DNA from: Nitrospira sp.
Lineage (GTDB): Bacteria > Nitrospirota > Nitrospiria > Nitrospirales > Nitrospiraceae
Direction of reading: 5' to 3'
Length of the DNA: 64,000 nucleotides
Assembly: GCA_024760545.1 (NCBI GenBank)
Contig: CP060501.1
Location: 620,001-684,000 of the forward strand
Of this stretch, positions 1 to 9,417 are shown piece after piece (within the stretch, counting starts at the first letter, position 1; every line of letters starts with the position of its first letter). Below the pieces are notes generated by a model. That model was not told the DNA's origin. It was given only the letters and a program-made list of their open reading frames with translations, and searched no databases. The translations under genes and the position numbers were made by a program.

Positions 1-1417
1 TGTACCATTCCCTCAACATGAGGATGAGCTGTTCCTTGGCAAAGGTCGAATCGACAAGGGCCAATGGAATACAATGAAATGCCAAGTCCCAAGCGGCATA
101 CCACGGATACTCCCACTTGTCCGGCATCGAGATCACGTCGGCGTTGTAGAGATGTGTCCAGTCGGCATTCCTTCCCCGGAGTCGCTCGTGAGGAGGATCC
201 GGCATTCCTGGATCGCCGACAAGCCAACGCTTCAGGTCATAGTGGTAGAACTGTTTGCTCCACAATAATCCGGCAAATGCCTGTCGCTGCACCCGTCTCG
301 CATCCTCCGACAGATCAGGCGGGGCCAGTTCGTCATAGAACTCGTCGGCCTCCTGAATCCGCTTCTTAAAGAGGCCGTCACACTTCGTCACGTCGAAGCC
401 GTTTGCGTCCATTTCATTGGTCAAACGCAGGCGAACAATATCCGTGGCACCGGGAGACAGAGTGAACGTATAGTGAGCGGCAGCTTTTGAGCCCACCTTC
501 TCGGGACTCACGGCATCCTTCTGGCCCTCTATCACATAATCGTGAAAACTGTCCTTGACATATTGAGCACCCTCCTGATCGCCGTACAATCGCCGGGTAT
601 TCGTTTCATTCTCAGTAAACAGCAACGTCGGTTGCCTTTCGCACCAAAGGCGACGCCGGCCGTAATACTCGTGATCCAGTTCGATCACGCTCATCTCGTT
701 CACCGCTTTCCCTTCACGTAACCTCGGTCGGCGCGCATCCAGTCCCCACGACCAGGTATTCCGAAACCAGAGAGTGGGCAACAGCGTCACCCCTGCCTGA
801 TCTGGCCCGCGATTGGTGATGTGAATACGAACATAGAGATCTTCTGCGGTCGCCTTTGCATACTCCACGACGACATCGAAATAACGATTCTCGTCAAAGA
901 TTCCTGTGTCGACGAGCTCATATTCGAGGGCCTCACGTGGGCGACTGCGATTCTCCTCGACTAGTTTTGCATATGGAAACTCAGACTGTTGATACTTATA
1001 CAAATACTTCATGTATGAATGTGTAGGTGTTGAATCTAAATAGAAATAGTACTCTTTTGAATCTTCGCCATGATTTCCCTCATTGCCCGTCAAACCGAAT
1101 ATCCGTTCCTTCAGAATCGGATCGCGCCCATTCCAGAGAGCGATGGCGAAGCAGATGTATTGATGACGATCAGAAATACCGGCAAGGCCGTCTTCGTTCC
1201 AGCGATAGGCGCGCGAGCGAGCGTGATCATGCGGAAAGGCTTCCCAGGCTGTTCCGTGAGGACTATAGTCTTCACGCACCGTTCCCCACGCGCGCTCACT
1301 CAGATAGGGTCCCCACCTCTTCCAATGCCGTTTGCGGGCCGCATCTTCGTCGAGCCGTTTCCGCTCAGCGCCTTGAGGAAGTTGAGATTGAGAAGAAGGC
1401 CGGCTGACTGGTCTCAC
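1..1417 (-). CDS. MGH1-like (GH63-type) glycosidase, N-terminal part
   Basis: About 472 codons are visible and the frame runs off the left edge, so the C-terminal half, where most of the (alpha/alpha)-barrel lies in this family, is missing. The N-terminus reads [18 protein letters not shown], followed by [18 protein letters not shown] and [17 protein letters not shown], the pattern of the roughly 880-residue bacterial 'glucosidase' proteins of the MGH1-like family. These hydrolyse glucosyl or mannosyl linkages in small glycosides; the substrate cannot be told here. The GTG at 1417 is chosen because a stop lies only 27 bases upstream, and a weak GGAG sits about 9 bases before it. There is no signal peptide, so it is probably cytoplasmic. 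Confidence 0.85.
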   Translation of the reverse strand, partial: MRPVSRPSSQSQLPQGAERKRLDEDAARKRHWKRWGPYLSERAWGTVREDYSPHGTAWEAFPHDHARSRAYRWNEDGLAGISDRHQYICFAIALWNGRDPILKERIFGLTGNEGNHGEDSKEYYFYLDSTPTHSYMKYLYKYQQSEFPYAKLVEENRSRPREALEYELVDTGIFDENRYFDVVVEYAKATAEDLYVRIHITNRGPDQAGVTLLPTLWFRNTWSWGLDARRPRLREGKAVNEMSVIELDHEYYGRRRLWCERQPTLLFTENETNTRRLYGDQEGAQYVKDSFHDYVIEGQKDAVSPEKVGSKAAAHYTFTLSPGATDIVRLRLTNEMDANGFDVTKCDGLFKKRIQEADEFYDELAPPDLSEDARRVQRQAFAGLLWSKQFYHYDLKRWLVGDPGMPDPPHERLRGRNADWTHLYNADVISMPDKWEYPWYAAWDLAFHCIPLALVDSTFAKEQLILMLREWY

Positions 1418-1682
1418 AAGATCTGACTCCGCACGAGCAAATTAAGTATTCGATGGGAGTACGATGCACCCACCGCGGACGGGAATCAAGCCGGTCCTCA
1501 ATTGGTATATGGGTCTCGGCTTGTCTTCCTCTTCGGTCTGTTGAAGCTTTCACTGAACAATACTACGGCCGTGAGCCGAACAAAAGTCAGTGCTGTACAA
1601 AGAGGATGAGTTTGGAGAGAAAACCAACTATCGTTATCGGATTGTCAAGGGAGAAACCGGTAGGCGTTGAGTAGATCGAACT
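1418..1682. other. Intergenic stretch without a recognised gene
   Basis: No convincing complete gene is seen. A 26-codon plus-strand frame at 1590-1670 has a protein-like composition (LYKEDEFGEKTNYRYRIV) but lacks a start context and could be a remnant or chance. No terminator was recognised. Confidence 0.4.
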
Positions 1683-1868
1683 TTAACTCCAGACCACTCG
1701 CTCTTGATTCAGCAGATACTCAATTACTTCGATGCTATTCCGCATTTGGATCTGAGCCTGCTCAGACATGGGGAGCACTGCGCCGACGAGCTTGCCGGAC
1801 TCCATCTCTGACAATGAGGGAATGCCCTCACCGGACAACTTTTCAAGCTCACTACGGAAACTCGCCAA
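1683..1868 (-). CDS. Small hypothetical protein, 61 aa
   Basis: The start is set at a TTG at 1868 because AGGAGG lies six bases before it; the longer ATG-initiated frame (to 1976) has no such site and its extra N-terminus looks non-coding. The product is acidic to neutral and helix-rich (ELEKLSGEGIPSLSEME, QIQMRNSIEVIEYLLNQE). It has no signal peptide, membrane segment or motif I recognise. It lies upstream of the glycosidase gene on the same strand, but 265 bases separate them. Function is unknown. Confidence 0.5.
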   Translation of the reverse strand: MASFRSELEKLSGEGIPSLSEMESGKLVGAVLPMSEQAQIQMRNSIEVIEYLLNQERVVWS

Positions 1869-2009
1869 GGGAAACCTCCTGCTGAATCCTTCTCGGCATC
1901 CGGATGTCGTTACTTGAGAGGATAAACCGGAAGGACAGGTGCCAGTGAGTAAGCATACCATACGCATTCTCCACAATGGAGCCTTCTCTATCTTATTGTT
2001 TTAAAAGCG

Positions 2010-3053
2010 TTATTGATGCTTCGATACGGGCGGCATAAGAGGAGGGAGCGCTCCAAGATACCGGAACCCTCCGTGATCAAGAAGAGTCGTATCCGGCCTT
2101 AAGCGAAAGTCATCGTGCGCCGCATCTACAAAGTGTGGGTCAGCAGCAATATCCGACTCGGCTTTCAGCTCCGGCGCGTGAAGATTCGGAGATCCGGCCC
2201 TCATGTAGTTCGCCTCATTGTTGAACAGAGCGTTATATGAGGTCTTGGTTTGACTTGATGGCGCGACGAGAAAGCCGATCTTGTTGAGGCTCAAAATATT
2301 CCCCGATGCCTCGTTCACAGACGTGCCGAGGAATGCCGCTCCCCCACCGTTTTTGACGAGAGTGTTATTGAGCAAGACCGCCTTTGCTTGATCGCTCACC
2401 ACCACAGCTTCAAACAGATTTTTTGTGATGACGTTTCGTTCAAGCCGGAGGGTGGACTTTCCTGTCACATTCACACCATGGTCGTTGTCATGGATCACAT
2501 TGCCGGTCAGCAAAGCCTGAGAATCAGAGAAGTGTACCCCCGTCGTTTCACTCCCGCCGATCACACAGTCCTCGATACGAACGCCTTGCACCTGCTGGCC
2601 GAACACCATCCCCTTCACATGGAGATGACGGAGCGTGATTCGGTTTCCATTAAAAATACCGAGGGCATGCCCTCCATGTTCATTGATCGTAAGATCGCTG
2701 ATCTCGATATCCGTCGCTCCGTACGGCCACTTGCCCACATGCAGCACGCCGACCATTTCACCTCGTCCAGACAACACGACTTGGTCCGTTCCGGCACCGG
2801 CGATCTTGAGCTTTTCTTTACTGTGGACGGTCAGATCCTGCGCGTAGACACCGGCCTTGATCAGCACCGTATCGCCTTTCCCGGCGCTGTCGACTGCCTC
2901 TTGGATGGACGAGAAATCTCCGGAGCCGTCGAGCGCCACAGTGATCGTCCGTGGGACCGGTATGGCATTCTCGGCGCCCGCAGTACTGATCCCAGCGCTC
3001 ACGAGAAAGAAGCACATCGAACAGAGTAGAACCTGTCGCATACGGAGTTTCAT
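2010..3053 (-). CDS. Secreted right-handed parallel beta-helix protein
   Basis: 347 residues. Residues 1-28 form a typical signal peptide (basic MKLRMR, hydrophobic core, cleavage near AGA-EN), so the product is exported. Residues 35-70 (VALDGSGDFSSIQEAVDSAG, then KGDTVLIKAGVY) match the opening of pectin-lyase-like/NosD-type beta-helix proteins. The rest is a series of short beta-repeats with N-x-I/V patterns such as LTGNVIHDNDHGVNVTG and LRLERNVITKN, and a C-terminal ADPHFVDA...DFRLRP closing motif. Such proteins bind or cleave polysaccharides, or are structural; no catalytic residues can be assigned. It is divergent from coaE, with about 70 bases between the starts. Confidence 0.8.
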   Translation of the reverse strand: MKLRMRQVLLCSMCFFLVSAGISTAGAENAIPVPRTITVALDGSGDFSSIQEAVDSAGKGDTVLIKAGVYAQDLTVHSKEKLKIAGAGTDQVVLSGRGEMVGVLHVGKWPYGATDIEISDLTINEHGGHALGIFNGNRITLRHLHVKGMVFGQQVQGVRIEDCVIGGSETTGVHFSDSQALLTGNVIHDNDHGVNVTGKSTLRLERNVITKNLFEAVVVSDQAKAVLLNNTLVKNGGGAAFLGTSVNEASGNILSLNKIGFLVAPSSQTKTSYNALFNNEANYMRAGSPNLHAPELKAESDIAADPHFVDAAHDDFRLRPDTTLLDHGGFRYLGALPPLMPPVSKHQ

Positions 3054-3122
3054 ACAAGCGGGAAACCAGCGATGTCAATCGCGGTTTCTTGTAGGATGCG
3101 ACGCATGATAAGCTGCGCGGCC

Positions 3123-3746
3123 ATGATTCTGGTTGGACTCACGGGAGGCCTCGCCGCCGGGAAAAGTACCGTCGCGAACATGTTTCAGGCGTGCGGCGCC
3201 GTCGTGATCGATGCCGACGAATTGGCTCGAAAGGTCGTCCAGCCCGGCCAGCCGGCCTGGCGAGACATCGTTCGCCGATTTGGAAAATCCATCCTGAACT
3301 CTGACGGAACGATCAATCGGCAGAGATTAGGCCAGACCGTGTTTCATGACAAGACGAAACTCAGGCAACTCGAGCGAATCATCCATCCTCGCGTCGCGCG
3401 CGAGCAGGCCAGGCTGACAAAGCAAGCAGCTCAGCGAGACCCGGATGCTGTCGTGGTGTACGATGTTCCCTTGCTCTTCGAAGCCGGCATCCACACACGC
3501 GTCGATACGATTATCGTCGTCTCCGCCGATCAGAAAACTCAATTAGCGCGCCTCAAGAAGCGTAATGGCCTCACCGGCGCCGAGGCTCTCCGCCGAATCC
3601 ATAGCCAGATGCCGCTCGCGATGAAACGGCGCCGTGCAGACTATGTGCTCGACGGAACAAAGACGCGTTCAAACCTTGCTCAAGATGTCGCCCGACTTTT
3701 TATGCACTTCAAATCTCCGTCGCACTCCATAGCCTCTCCAAAATAG
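3123..3746 (+). CDS. coaE: Dephospho-CoA kinase
   Basis: Phosphorylates the 3'-OH of dephospho-CoA, the last step of CoA synthesis, in the cytoplasm. The Walker A loop GLTGGLAAGKST begins at residue 5; DADELAR, the LLFEAG stretch and the basic MKRRRADYVLDG lid-like segment are family hallmarks. 207 residues is the usual length. The frame is open further upstream, but the ATG at 3123 puts MILVGLTGG at the N-terminus, as in most homologues; no strong ribosome binding site is seen before it. trxB and thiI follow on the same strand. The window also holds coaX, another CoA-pathway gene, 21 kb away. Confidence 0.95.
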   Translation: MILVGLTGGLAAGKSTVANMFQACGAVVIDADELARKVVQPGQPAWRDIVRRFGKSILNSDGTINRQRLGQTVFHDKTKLRQLERIIHPRVAREQARLTKQAAQRDPDAVVVYDVPLLFEAGIHTRVDTIIVVSADQKTQLARLKKRNGLTGAEALRRIHSQMPLAMKRRRADYVLDGTKTRSNLAQDVARLFMHFKSPSHSIASPK

Positions 3747-3849
3747 CCCCCTCGATGTGGCTGCCCTCAATGGTTGAGAGTTGTCCTCCGCACCCCCGGA
3801 CCACATTCTATCCTCTACTTCCCAGGCTGTGTTACAGTCTACGGCGACC

Positions 3850-4770
3850 ATGCGCAACCTCGTGATCATTGGCTCTGGTCCCGCCGGGCTGACGGCAGCC
3901 GTTTATGCCGCCCGCGCAAATCTCGCTCCTCTGCTCATCGAAGGATGGCAGGCGGGTGGCCAACTCACGACCACCACCGAAGTTGAAAACTATCCCGGCT
4001 TTGCAAAAGGCATCATGGGTCCGGAATTGATGAAGGAGATGCGGGCCCAGGCGGAGCGGTTCGGCACGGTTTTTCGAACAGGCGACGTCACCGCAGTAGA
4101 CGTCAAAACTCGACCGTTTACAGTGACGGTGGACGGTGAAGATACCGTGGAAACGAAGACCTTGATCGTTGCAACCGGTGCGTCTCCAATCACGCTGGGC
4201 CTCCTCAACGAAAAACGTTTGTGGGGGCATGGGGTTTCGAGCTGCGCAACGTGCGATGGGTTTTTCTTTAAAGGTAAGGAACTCGTCGTCGTGGGTGGTG
4301 GAGACAGCGCGATGGAAGAAGCGATGTTTCTCACCAAGTTCGCCGCCAAGGTATCAGTCGTTCATCGTCGGGACAAGCTGCGCGCGTCCAAGATCTTGCA
4401 AGACCGGGCTATGAAGAATGAGAAGATTGCATTTGTCTGGAACAGCGTTGTCGAAGAGGTGCTCGGGCAAAACAGCGTCACCGGCGTTCGGGTCAAGAAT
4501 ATTGTCACGGGAAAGGTTTGGGACCTGCCCTCAGCAGGCCTCTTTTTGGCGATCGGCCATCGCCCCAATACAGCTCTTTTCATTGATCAGCTGAAGATGA
4601 CTGACACCGGCTATCTCATCACGAGTCACGGCACGGCGACAAGCATTCCCGGTGTGTTTGCTGCTGGAGACGTACAGGACGCCCATTATCGTCAAGCCGT
4701 GACGGCGGCCGGTACCGGCTGCATGGCTGCCATCGACGCTGAACGTTTCTTGGAATCGCTCAGCGCGTGA
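3850..4770 (+). CDS. trxB: Thioredoxin reductase
   Basis: FAD/NADPH flavoprotein of 306 residues that reduces thioredoxin. The FAD-binding GSGPAGLTAAVYAAR lies near residues 8-22, the redox-active pair is Cys132-Ala-Thr-Cys135, the NADPH-binding GGGDSAMEEA and HRRDKLRASK follow, and the C-terminal GVFAAGDVQD is the second FAD motif. The start at 3850 gives MRNLVIIGSGPAG as in homologues; a longer frame begins at 3781 but its extra 23 residues look non-coding. It lies about 100 bases after coaE and upstream of thiI. Confidence 0.96.
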   Translation: MRNLVIIGSGPAGLTAAVYAARANLAPLLIEGWQAGGQLTTTTEVENYPGFAKGIMGPELMKEMRAQAERFGTVFRTGDVTAVDVKTRPFTVTVDGEDTVETKTLIVATGASPITLGLLNEKRLWGHGVSSCATCDGFFFKGKELVVVGGGDSAMEEAMFLTKFAAKVSVVHRRDKLRASKILQDRAMKNEKIAFVWNSVVEEVLGQNSVTGVRVKNIVTGKVWDLPSAGLFLAIGHRPNTALFIDQLKMTDTGYLITSHGTATSIPGVFAAGDVQDAHYRQAVTAAGTGCMAAIDAERFLESLSA

Positions 4771-4866
4771 ATCGTTATTCGTGAATCGTCTCTCGCTGGC
4801 AACGATGATGCGCAAGACCACTCTTTCCTGCCTTTCACGCTCCACGAACGGCCCACGACGAACGAT

Positions 4867-6081
4867 ATGAGATGTGCCATTGTCCATTATCATGAGCTAG
4901 CTCTTAAAGGTCACAATCGTGACTACTTCGAGCGATGCCTCATTCGCAATATTCGCACTTCCCTCAAGGACACAAGAATCCGGCGGGTCGAGAACCTCCA
5001 CAGTCGTATACGGATTTGGCTCCCGCCGGAAGCGAACCTCGAGGTGGTTCGTGACCGGCTGAAGCGGGTGTGTGGGATCGCAAATTTTTCGCTCGGCCGT
5101 GTCATTCCACTTCAGTTATCCAATCCTGACTTAGAGTCTCTCGCTACAGCCGCCGTCGAAGAGAGCGACGCACGATCTTTTTCCACCTTCAGGATCACAG
5201 CCCGACGGGCCGACAAACGCCTGACCTTGACGTCAATGGACATTGAAAAAGCGCTTGGTGCTGCGGTCTGCGACAGAACCGGCAAGAAAGTCAGTTTGAA
5301 GAACCCTGATTTGACGATGTATGTCGAGCTCCTCTCAAGAGACGCATTTTGCTCTGCCGAAAAGATCGAAGGACCTGGAGGGATGCCGGTGGGAGTCAGC
5401 GGGAACGTGGCGTGCCTTACTTCGGGAGGTATCGATTCACCGGTGGCTGTCTATCGCATGGTGAAACGCGGCTGTGTCGCCGTCTTCGTGCACTTTTCCG
5501 GCCGCCCCTTAGTCAGTCGAGCCTCTGAGGACAAGGTTCGTGATCTCGTACAAACCCTGACGACGTATCAATATGATTCCCGCCTCTATGTGATACCTTT
5601 CGGAGAGATCCAGCGTGAGATTGTCGTCAACACACCCGCCCCATTCCGTGTGGTGCTGTACCGGCGGATGATGGTTCGAATCGCCGAGGAACTGGCGAGG
5701 AGGGAGCATTGTTGGGCGCTGGTGACGGGCGATAGTCTGGGCCAGGTGGCCTCGCAAACACCTCAGAACCTCTGTGCTATTGAAGACGCAGCGGAATTGC
5801 CGATTCTCCGCCCGCTCATCGGAATGGATAAGCGCGAAATCGTCGATGAGGCAAAACGTATCGGCACGTACGAAACCTCAATCGAACAAGACCAGGACTG
5901 CTGCAAACTATTTGTGCCTCCCCACCCGAGCACCAAAACTCGTATCGACGATGTGCGAAAAATTGAGCGCATGCTGGATGTCGTGGCCTTGGTCAAACAA
6001 GGGCTAGAGAAGGCTGAGCTGACTGAATTTTCGTTTCCTTCTCCAGTTGAAGCCATTGCAAAACCTTATCGGCCAAGGTAA
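4867..6081 (+). CDS. thiI: tRNA 4-thiouridine synthase ThiI, short form
   Basis: 404 residues. ThiI adenylates U8 of tRNA with ATP and transfers sulfur. An N-terminal ferredoxin-like/THUMP region (to about residue 165) is followed by a PP-loop domain with the signature LTSGGIDSPVA (near residue 185). A Cys-Cys pair occurs in DQDCCKLFVPPHPSTKT. There is no C-terminal rhodanese domain, unlike the 482-residue E. coli enzyme, so sulfur must come through another donor, as in most short ThiI proteins. The neighbour trxB could supply reducing power, but this is only inference. tRNA-Ser follows 71 bases downstream. Confidence 0.93.
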   Translation: MRCAIVHYHELALKGHNRDYFERCLIRNIRTSLKDTRIRRVENLHSRIRIWLPPEANLEVVRDRLKRVCGIANFSLGRVIPLQLSNPDLESLATAAVEESDARSFSTFRITARRADKRLTLTSMDIEKALGAAVCDRTGKKVSLKNPDLTMYVELLSRDAFCSAEKIEGPGGMPVGVSGNVACLTSGGIDSPVAVYRMVKRGCVAVFVHFSGRPLVSRASEDKVRDLVQTLTTYQYDSRLYVIPFGEIQREIVVNTPAPFRVVLYRRMMVRIAEELARREHCWALVTGDSLGQVASQTPQNLCAIEDAAELPILRPLIGMDKREIVDEAKRIGTYETSIEQDQDCCKLFVPPHPSTKTRIDDVRKIERMLDVVALVKQGLEKAELTEFSFPSPVEAIAKPYRPR

Positions 6082-6152
6082 GCTCGGCACGCCCATCGAG
6101 CATGTTGTCCTCACCTGCTCGATAATCAAACACGCCGACGATCTACCATACC

Positions 6153-6242
<90 letters not shown>

Positions 6243-6325
6243 TACCACACTTCGTGTATACCGCCGGCTCACCAGGCGCAGCCTTTCTTCATAACGCCGG
6301 CGGATAAACACCTTCAGTGTCGGGT

Positions 6326-6419
6326 TCCCCCGCGTGGGGAGCATACGAGGGGGCTGGCCCCCTCAGTAGGAGCGTGAGCAACCAGCGAACGCGACTTCGA
6401 ATTCCCACATTGTCCGCCA
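6326..6419 (+). repeat. Two hairpins and a decayed tRNA 3' end downstream of tRNA-Ser
   Basis: 6326-6340 forms TCCCC-CGCGT-GGGGA and 6347-6364 forms GAGGGGG-CTGG-CCCCCTC. Further on, 6393-6419 reads like a tRNA 3' end, with a T-loop TTCGAAT and a terminal TGTCCGCCA close to the CTCTCCGCCA of tRNA-Ser, but the T stem no longer pairs. It looks like a decayed partial tRNA copy or an old attachment-site duplication. No coding gene lies between 6243 and 6436. Confidence 0.5.
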
Positions 6420-6436
6420 TGAGGTCTCAAGACGAG

Positions 6437-7996
6437 TTATTTCGTCGTGAGGCCTTGTGGCGAGATCACACCATTGGCCTTCTGGTCCAGTACTCTCCGC
6501 AATTCCACCATCGCCAATGTATCTCTCGCGCAGTACCGTAACAGAGCGTCCTGGATCGCAGCCCGTTCCACCCAGTCGGTTTCCAGAAACACCATCTGGT
6601 AGTATTGAGCGGCTGCCTGCCCTCCTTCTCGAATCGCGAGGTCGTCATATCCCAGGGATGGCACGACCGCCGGCAACACAGATTTAATCGAGTACGATCC
6701 GTTGAAGGCGGGATGATAATAGTGACTTTTGATGACGGGAAGCAGGTCCCAGAGCCGCTTCACAATCGCGTTGAACGCCGACTTGAACTCAGGAAAGGTC
6801 TCCACAAGTTGGCGTATGACGGCTTCCTCATAAGCTGAGTACACGACGATACTGCCTTTATCGCCCAGCGATTCGATCAACGCTTCAGCCCAACGCCTGC
6901 GAGGCTCCGACGCCTCGATGTGAAGAAACTCCTGGTGCGACACTTCGCCGGATTCCAGCTCGATGTGATTGGACCATTGAACAGGAATAGGCTGATACGG
7001 CCGGGTCGAAGGAAACCGTGGTGCCGCCAACATGACGGTCTCAATATCCACGTGATGCACAGGATACCTCACTGAACGCAGGGTCTGTCGCAAGTTCAAT
7101 GAGATCCATTCGACATTGTCTTTGACTCTTCGTTGGGCATCCGACAGTTTTATTCCATCCGGAATTTCGTCGATTGTCGTGATGCCCTGTTGCACGAGCT
7201 GGCTCACAATCTCCTTTTTCCCCGGCAAGTAATGGATCCAGCGCGGCGGTTTCTCTCGCGTGCAATGAGACCAGAAGGGACAGTCATAGGGAGTGTGACA
7301 ATGCTGAGCCGGCTCGATCACCGGTGCCTGCGGCGCCGACAAGACGGCTTTCATAGCAGCCAACTTCTCCGGAACCTGTCCTCGCCGATGTGTCATGGCT
7401 TCCGATACATCTTCAATCGAAAACAGCGCCCGCAGATCAATCTCTCCGCCTTTGTAGAGGTATCGTGTATCGATATGCATGAGGCCTACGGCCTCGAGCC
7501 TCACTCCGGCGCCTTGTACAACATAGCTTTGAACGGATAGGTCGTCGAGGTGGACCTCCTTCACTCTTGTCGATGACTTCACTTCAATCAAACGCCAGGA
7601 TGGCGAGACCTGCTCATCCGTTGGAATCCGCTCTAAAACATCGACCCGTACAACCACCCCGTCATATTCGAACGCTCCTTCAAAGATGGCCGTGACGGAA
7701 GGATCTTGAAGCAGGGCTGCGGTCTCTGCGATTGCCGTTTGCCGCTGACGGTATCCCGCCTTCACCAGTACGCCGCCGTGAAAACGCGCTTGTGCGAGGA
7801 TGCCGATTTCGGTCCCCATATCCAGGATCGCTTGGGTCGACGCATCCGGCGGCGTCGCCAATTCAGGATGATGAATTTCCAGGTATACCCGCTTGTGACA
7901 TTGCAAACCTGAAAGAAATTTTGATTTCGACAAGCGAGGAGGTGTGGAAGCGCCGGAGAATCCGTTGCGAGAATCGGCCATCATCATGCCGTTCAC
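6437..7996 (-). CDS. DUF2779 protein with Cas4-like N-terminal domain
   Basis: 519 residues in two parts. The first, roughly residues 20-260, looks like a PD-(D/E)xK nuclease of the Cas4/RecB type: SKSKFLSGLQCHKR, a carboxylate in VVVRVDVLER, and LIEVKSSTRVK. A lone Cys near residue 33 plus three clustered Cys (QHCHTPYDCPFWSHC) match the arrangement that binds an Fe-S cluster in Cas4-like nucleases. The second part (about 310-510) is DUF2779, with HVDIETVMLA and YCARDTLAMVELRR, a pattern like the acidic residues of DEDD exonucleases. Nuclease activity is inferred; the biological role is unknown. No cas genes are nearby. It starts divergently from the MATE gene. Confidence 0.8.
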   Translation of the reverse strand: MNGMMMADSRNGFSGASTPPRLSKSKFLSGLQCHKRVYLEIHHPELATPPDASTQAILDMGTEIGILAQARFHGGVLVKAGYRQRQTAIAETAALLQDPSVTAIFEGAFEYDGVVVRVDVLERIPTDEQVSPSWRLIEVKSSTRVKEVHLDDLSVQSYVVQGAGVRLEAVGLMHIDTRYLYKGGEIDLRALFSIEDVSEAMTHRRGQVPEKLAAMKAVLSAPQAPVIEPAQHCHTPYDCPFWSHCTREKPPRWIHYLPGKKEIVSQLVQQGITTIDEIPDGIKLSDAQRRVKDNVEWISLNLRQTLRSVRYPVHHVDIETVMLAAPRFPSTRPYQPIPVQWSNHIELESGEVSHQEFLHIEASEPRRRWAEALIESLGDKGSIVVYSAYEEAVIRQLVETFPEFKSAFNAIVKRLWDLLPVIKSHYYHPAFNGSYSIKSVLPAVVPSLGYDDLAIREGGQAAAQYYQMVFLETDWVERAAIQDALLRYCARDTLAMVELRRVLDQKANGVISPQGLTTK

Positions 7997-8054
7997 AGTA
8001 GGATCAATGAATTCTCAAAAGGTGAGTTGAAGAATTCTGTTAGGATAACGTCCC

Positions 8055-9380
8055 ATGGCCAAAAGTGTCACCCAGATCCGACGATCCGTAATGGTCCTGG
8101 CATTCCCCGTCACCGTCAGCAGTCTCCTACAACGGGCCGAAGGCATTGTAGCAGTATTCTTGGTCGGCGGTCTTGGCGCAACTTCGATCGCAGCGGTTGG
8201 GTTAGGCCAGCTTCTTGCGTTTGTCGCGACGACCCTGATCTCCGGAATTTCGGTCGGCACGAATGTCATCGTCGCGCAGCTGTGGGGAGCCAGACGCCGG
8301 CAGGATGCGGGAGAGGCTGCGCGGCATTTTCTCTGGCTTTCGTTTGGCGTGTCGCTGGTTCTGGCGGGCCTTGGGATGGCCGGCAACGGATTCGTGATGC
8401 AACAACTGGGTGCGGAGCCGGCCGTCATCGAGCTGGCCCTCCCCTATTCCACACTCATCTTTCTTGTGATCCCGTGCACCGTCCTCATACAAGTCTTGTC
8501 ATCAATTCTCCAGGGCACGGGCGATACGCGCACCCCGATGTTCGCGATGATCGGTGTCAACATTCTCCATGTCATTGTCGCCTATCCACTCATTTATGGA
8601 CGATGGGGAATTCCCTCCCTGGGCCTCAAGGGTGCAGCCATCGCGGTCGGCCTCGCGGAAGCGACAGGTACCCTCTACCTGTTGTTACGGTGCCGCCCCA
8701 TCTTGAAATCATCTTCCACACTCCGTCTCGACCTGATCCGATCGATCTGGAATGTCGGAGCGTCGGTCTCCGGTGAACGGATCGTCCAACAAGCGGGAAT
8801 TTTCATCTACACCAAGCTGGTCTTGTTGTACGGCACCGTCGCCTATGCCGCCCACCAAGTCGGCTTGTCGATTGAATCACTCTCATTTTTGCCCGGGTAC
8901 GGACTCGCCATCGCTGCCGCGACGATGGTGGGGCAAAGCATCGGAGCGGGGAAGTACGCCAGGGCCAAGCTGGAGAACTGGGAGGCTAATCGGATCGCCA
9001 TTGTCCTGATGGCCTGCATGGGGATCATTTTCTTCTTTTTTCCTTATGCGCTGCTTCGTGCGTTCACGACCGATGAGGCGGTGATCGAGCTTGGGACCAT
9101 GTTTTTGAAGATCGTCGCGTTATTACAAGTGCCGCTGGCGCTCACCATGGTCTTGGCCGGATCGTTGCGCGGCGCAGGCGACACCCGGTTTATCATGGGC
9201 GCCACTGTGATTGGCATGTGGGGCGTCCGGGTGCCGTTGGCGCTAATCGCCGCCCTCTGGATGCGTCAGTCGGTCCTTTATATCTGGGTGGCGATGATTG
9301 CGGACTGGACCGTGCGGATGGGATTGTTGCTCTGGCGATATCGATCGGAACGCTGGCGGAAAATTCAAGTGATTCGGTAA
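8055..9380 (+). CDS. MATE-family efflux transporter
   Basis: 441 residues with about 12 hydrophobic segments and no signal peptide, an inner-membrane cation-coupled multidrug/organic cation exporter of the NorM/DinF type. Family features are visible: the N-terminal half contains VGTNVIVAQLWGARR and QGTGDTRTPM, and the second half repeats them as GQSIGAGKYARAK and SLRGAGDTRFIMGAT, showing the internal duplication. The substrate cannot be inferred. It ends convergently with the carbonic anhydrase gene and shares a hairpin with it. Confidence 0.9.
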   Translation: MAKSVTQIRRSVMVLAFPVTVSSLLQRAEGIVAVFLVGGLGATSIAAVGLGQLLAFVATTLISGISVGTNVIVAQLWGARRRQDAGEAARHFLWLSFGVSLVLAGLGMAGNGFVMQQLGAEPAVIELALPYSTLIFLVIPCTVLIQVLSSILQGTGDTRTPMFAMIGVNILHVIVAYPLIYGRWGIPSLGLKGAAIAVGLAEATGTLYLLLRCRPILKSSSTLRLDLIRSIWNVGASVSGERIVQQAGIFIYTKLVLLYGTVAYAAHQVGLSIESLSFLPGYGLAIAAATMVGQSIGAGKYARAKLENWEANRIAIVLMACMGIIFFFFPYALLRAFTTDEAVIELGTMFLKIVALLQVPLALTMVLAGSLRGAGDTRFIMGATVIGMWGVRVPLALIAALWMRQSVLYIWVAMIADWTVRMGLLLWRYRSERWRKIQVIR

Positions 9381-9417
9381 GGGATGATGCGACGACTCGT
9401 TAGATCATCTCTTACCG
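9375..9417. terminator. Hairpin between convergent MATE and carbonic anhydrase genes
   Basis: CGGTAAGGGATGAT (9375-9388) pairs with ATCATCTCTTACCG (9404-9417) through a 15-base loop; the only non-Watson-Crick pair is one G-T. It overlaps the 3' end of both genes. There is no T-run, so it could be a bidirectional terminator or an RNA-stabilising stem. Confidence 0.55.

Noticed and set aside
2388-3029. 213-codon plus-strand frame over the beta-helix gene
   Set aside because: Antisense shadow; the minus-strand protein has a signal peptide and clear beta-helix repeats.
4795-4813. Sigma-54-like GG-N10-GC upstream of thiI
   Set aside because: The flanking bases do not match the TGGCACG...TTGC consensus and ThiI is a housekeeping enzyme; chance match is likely.
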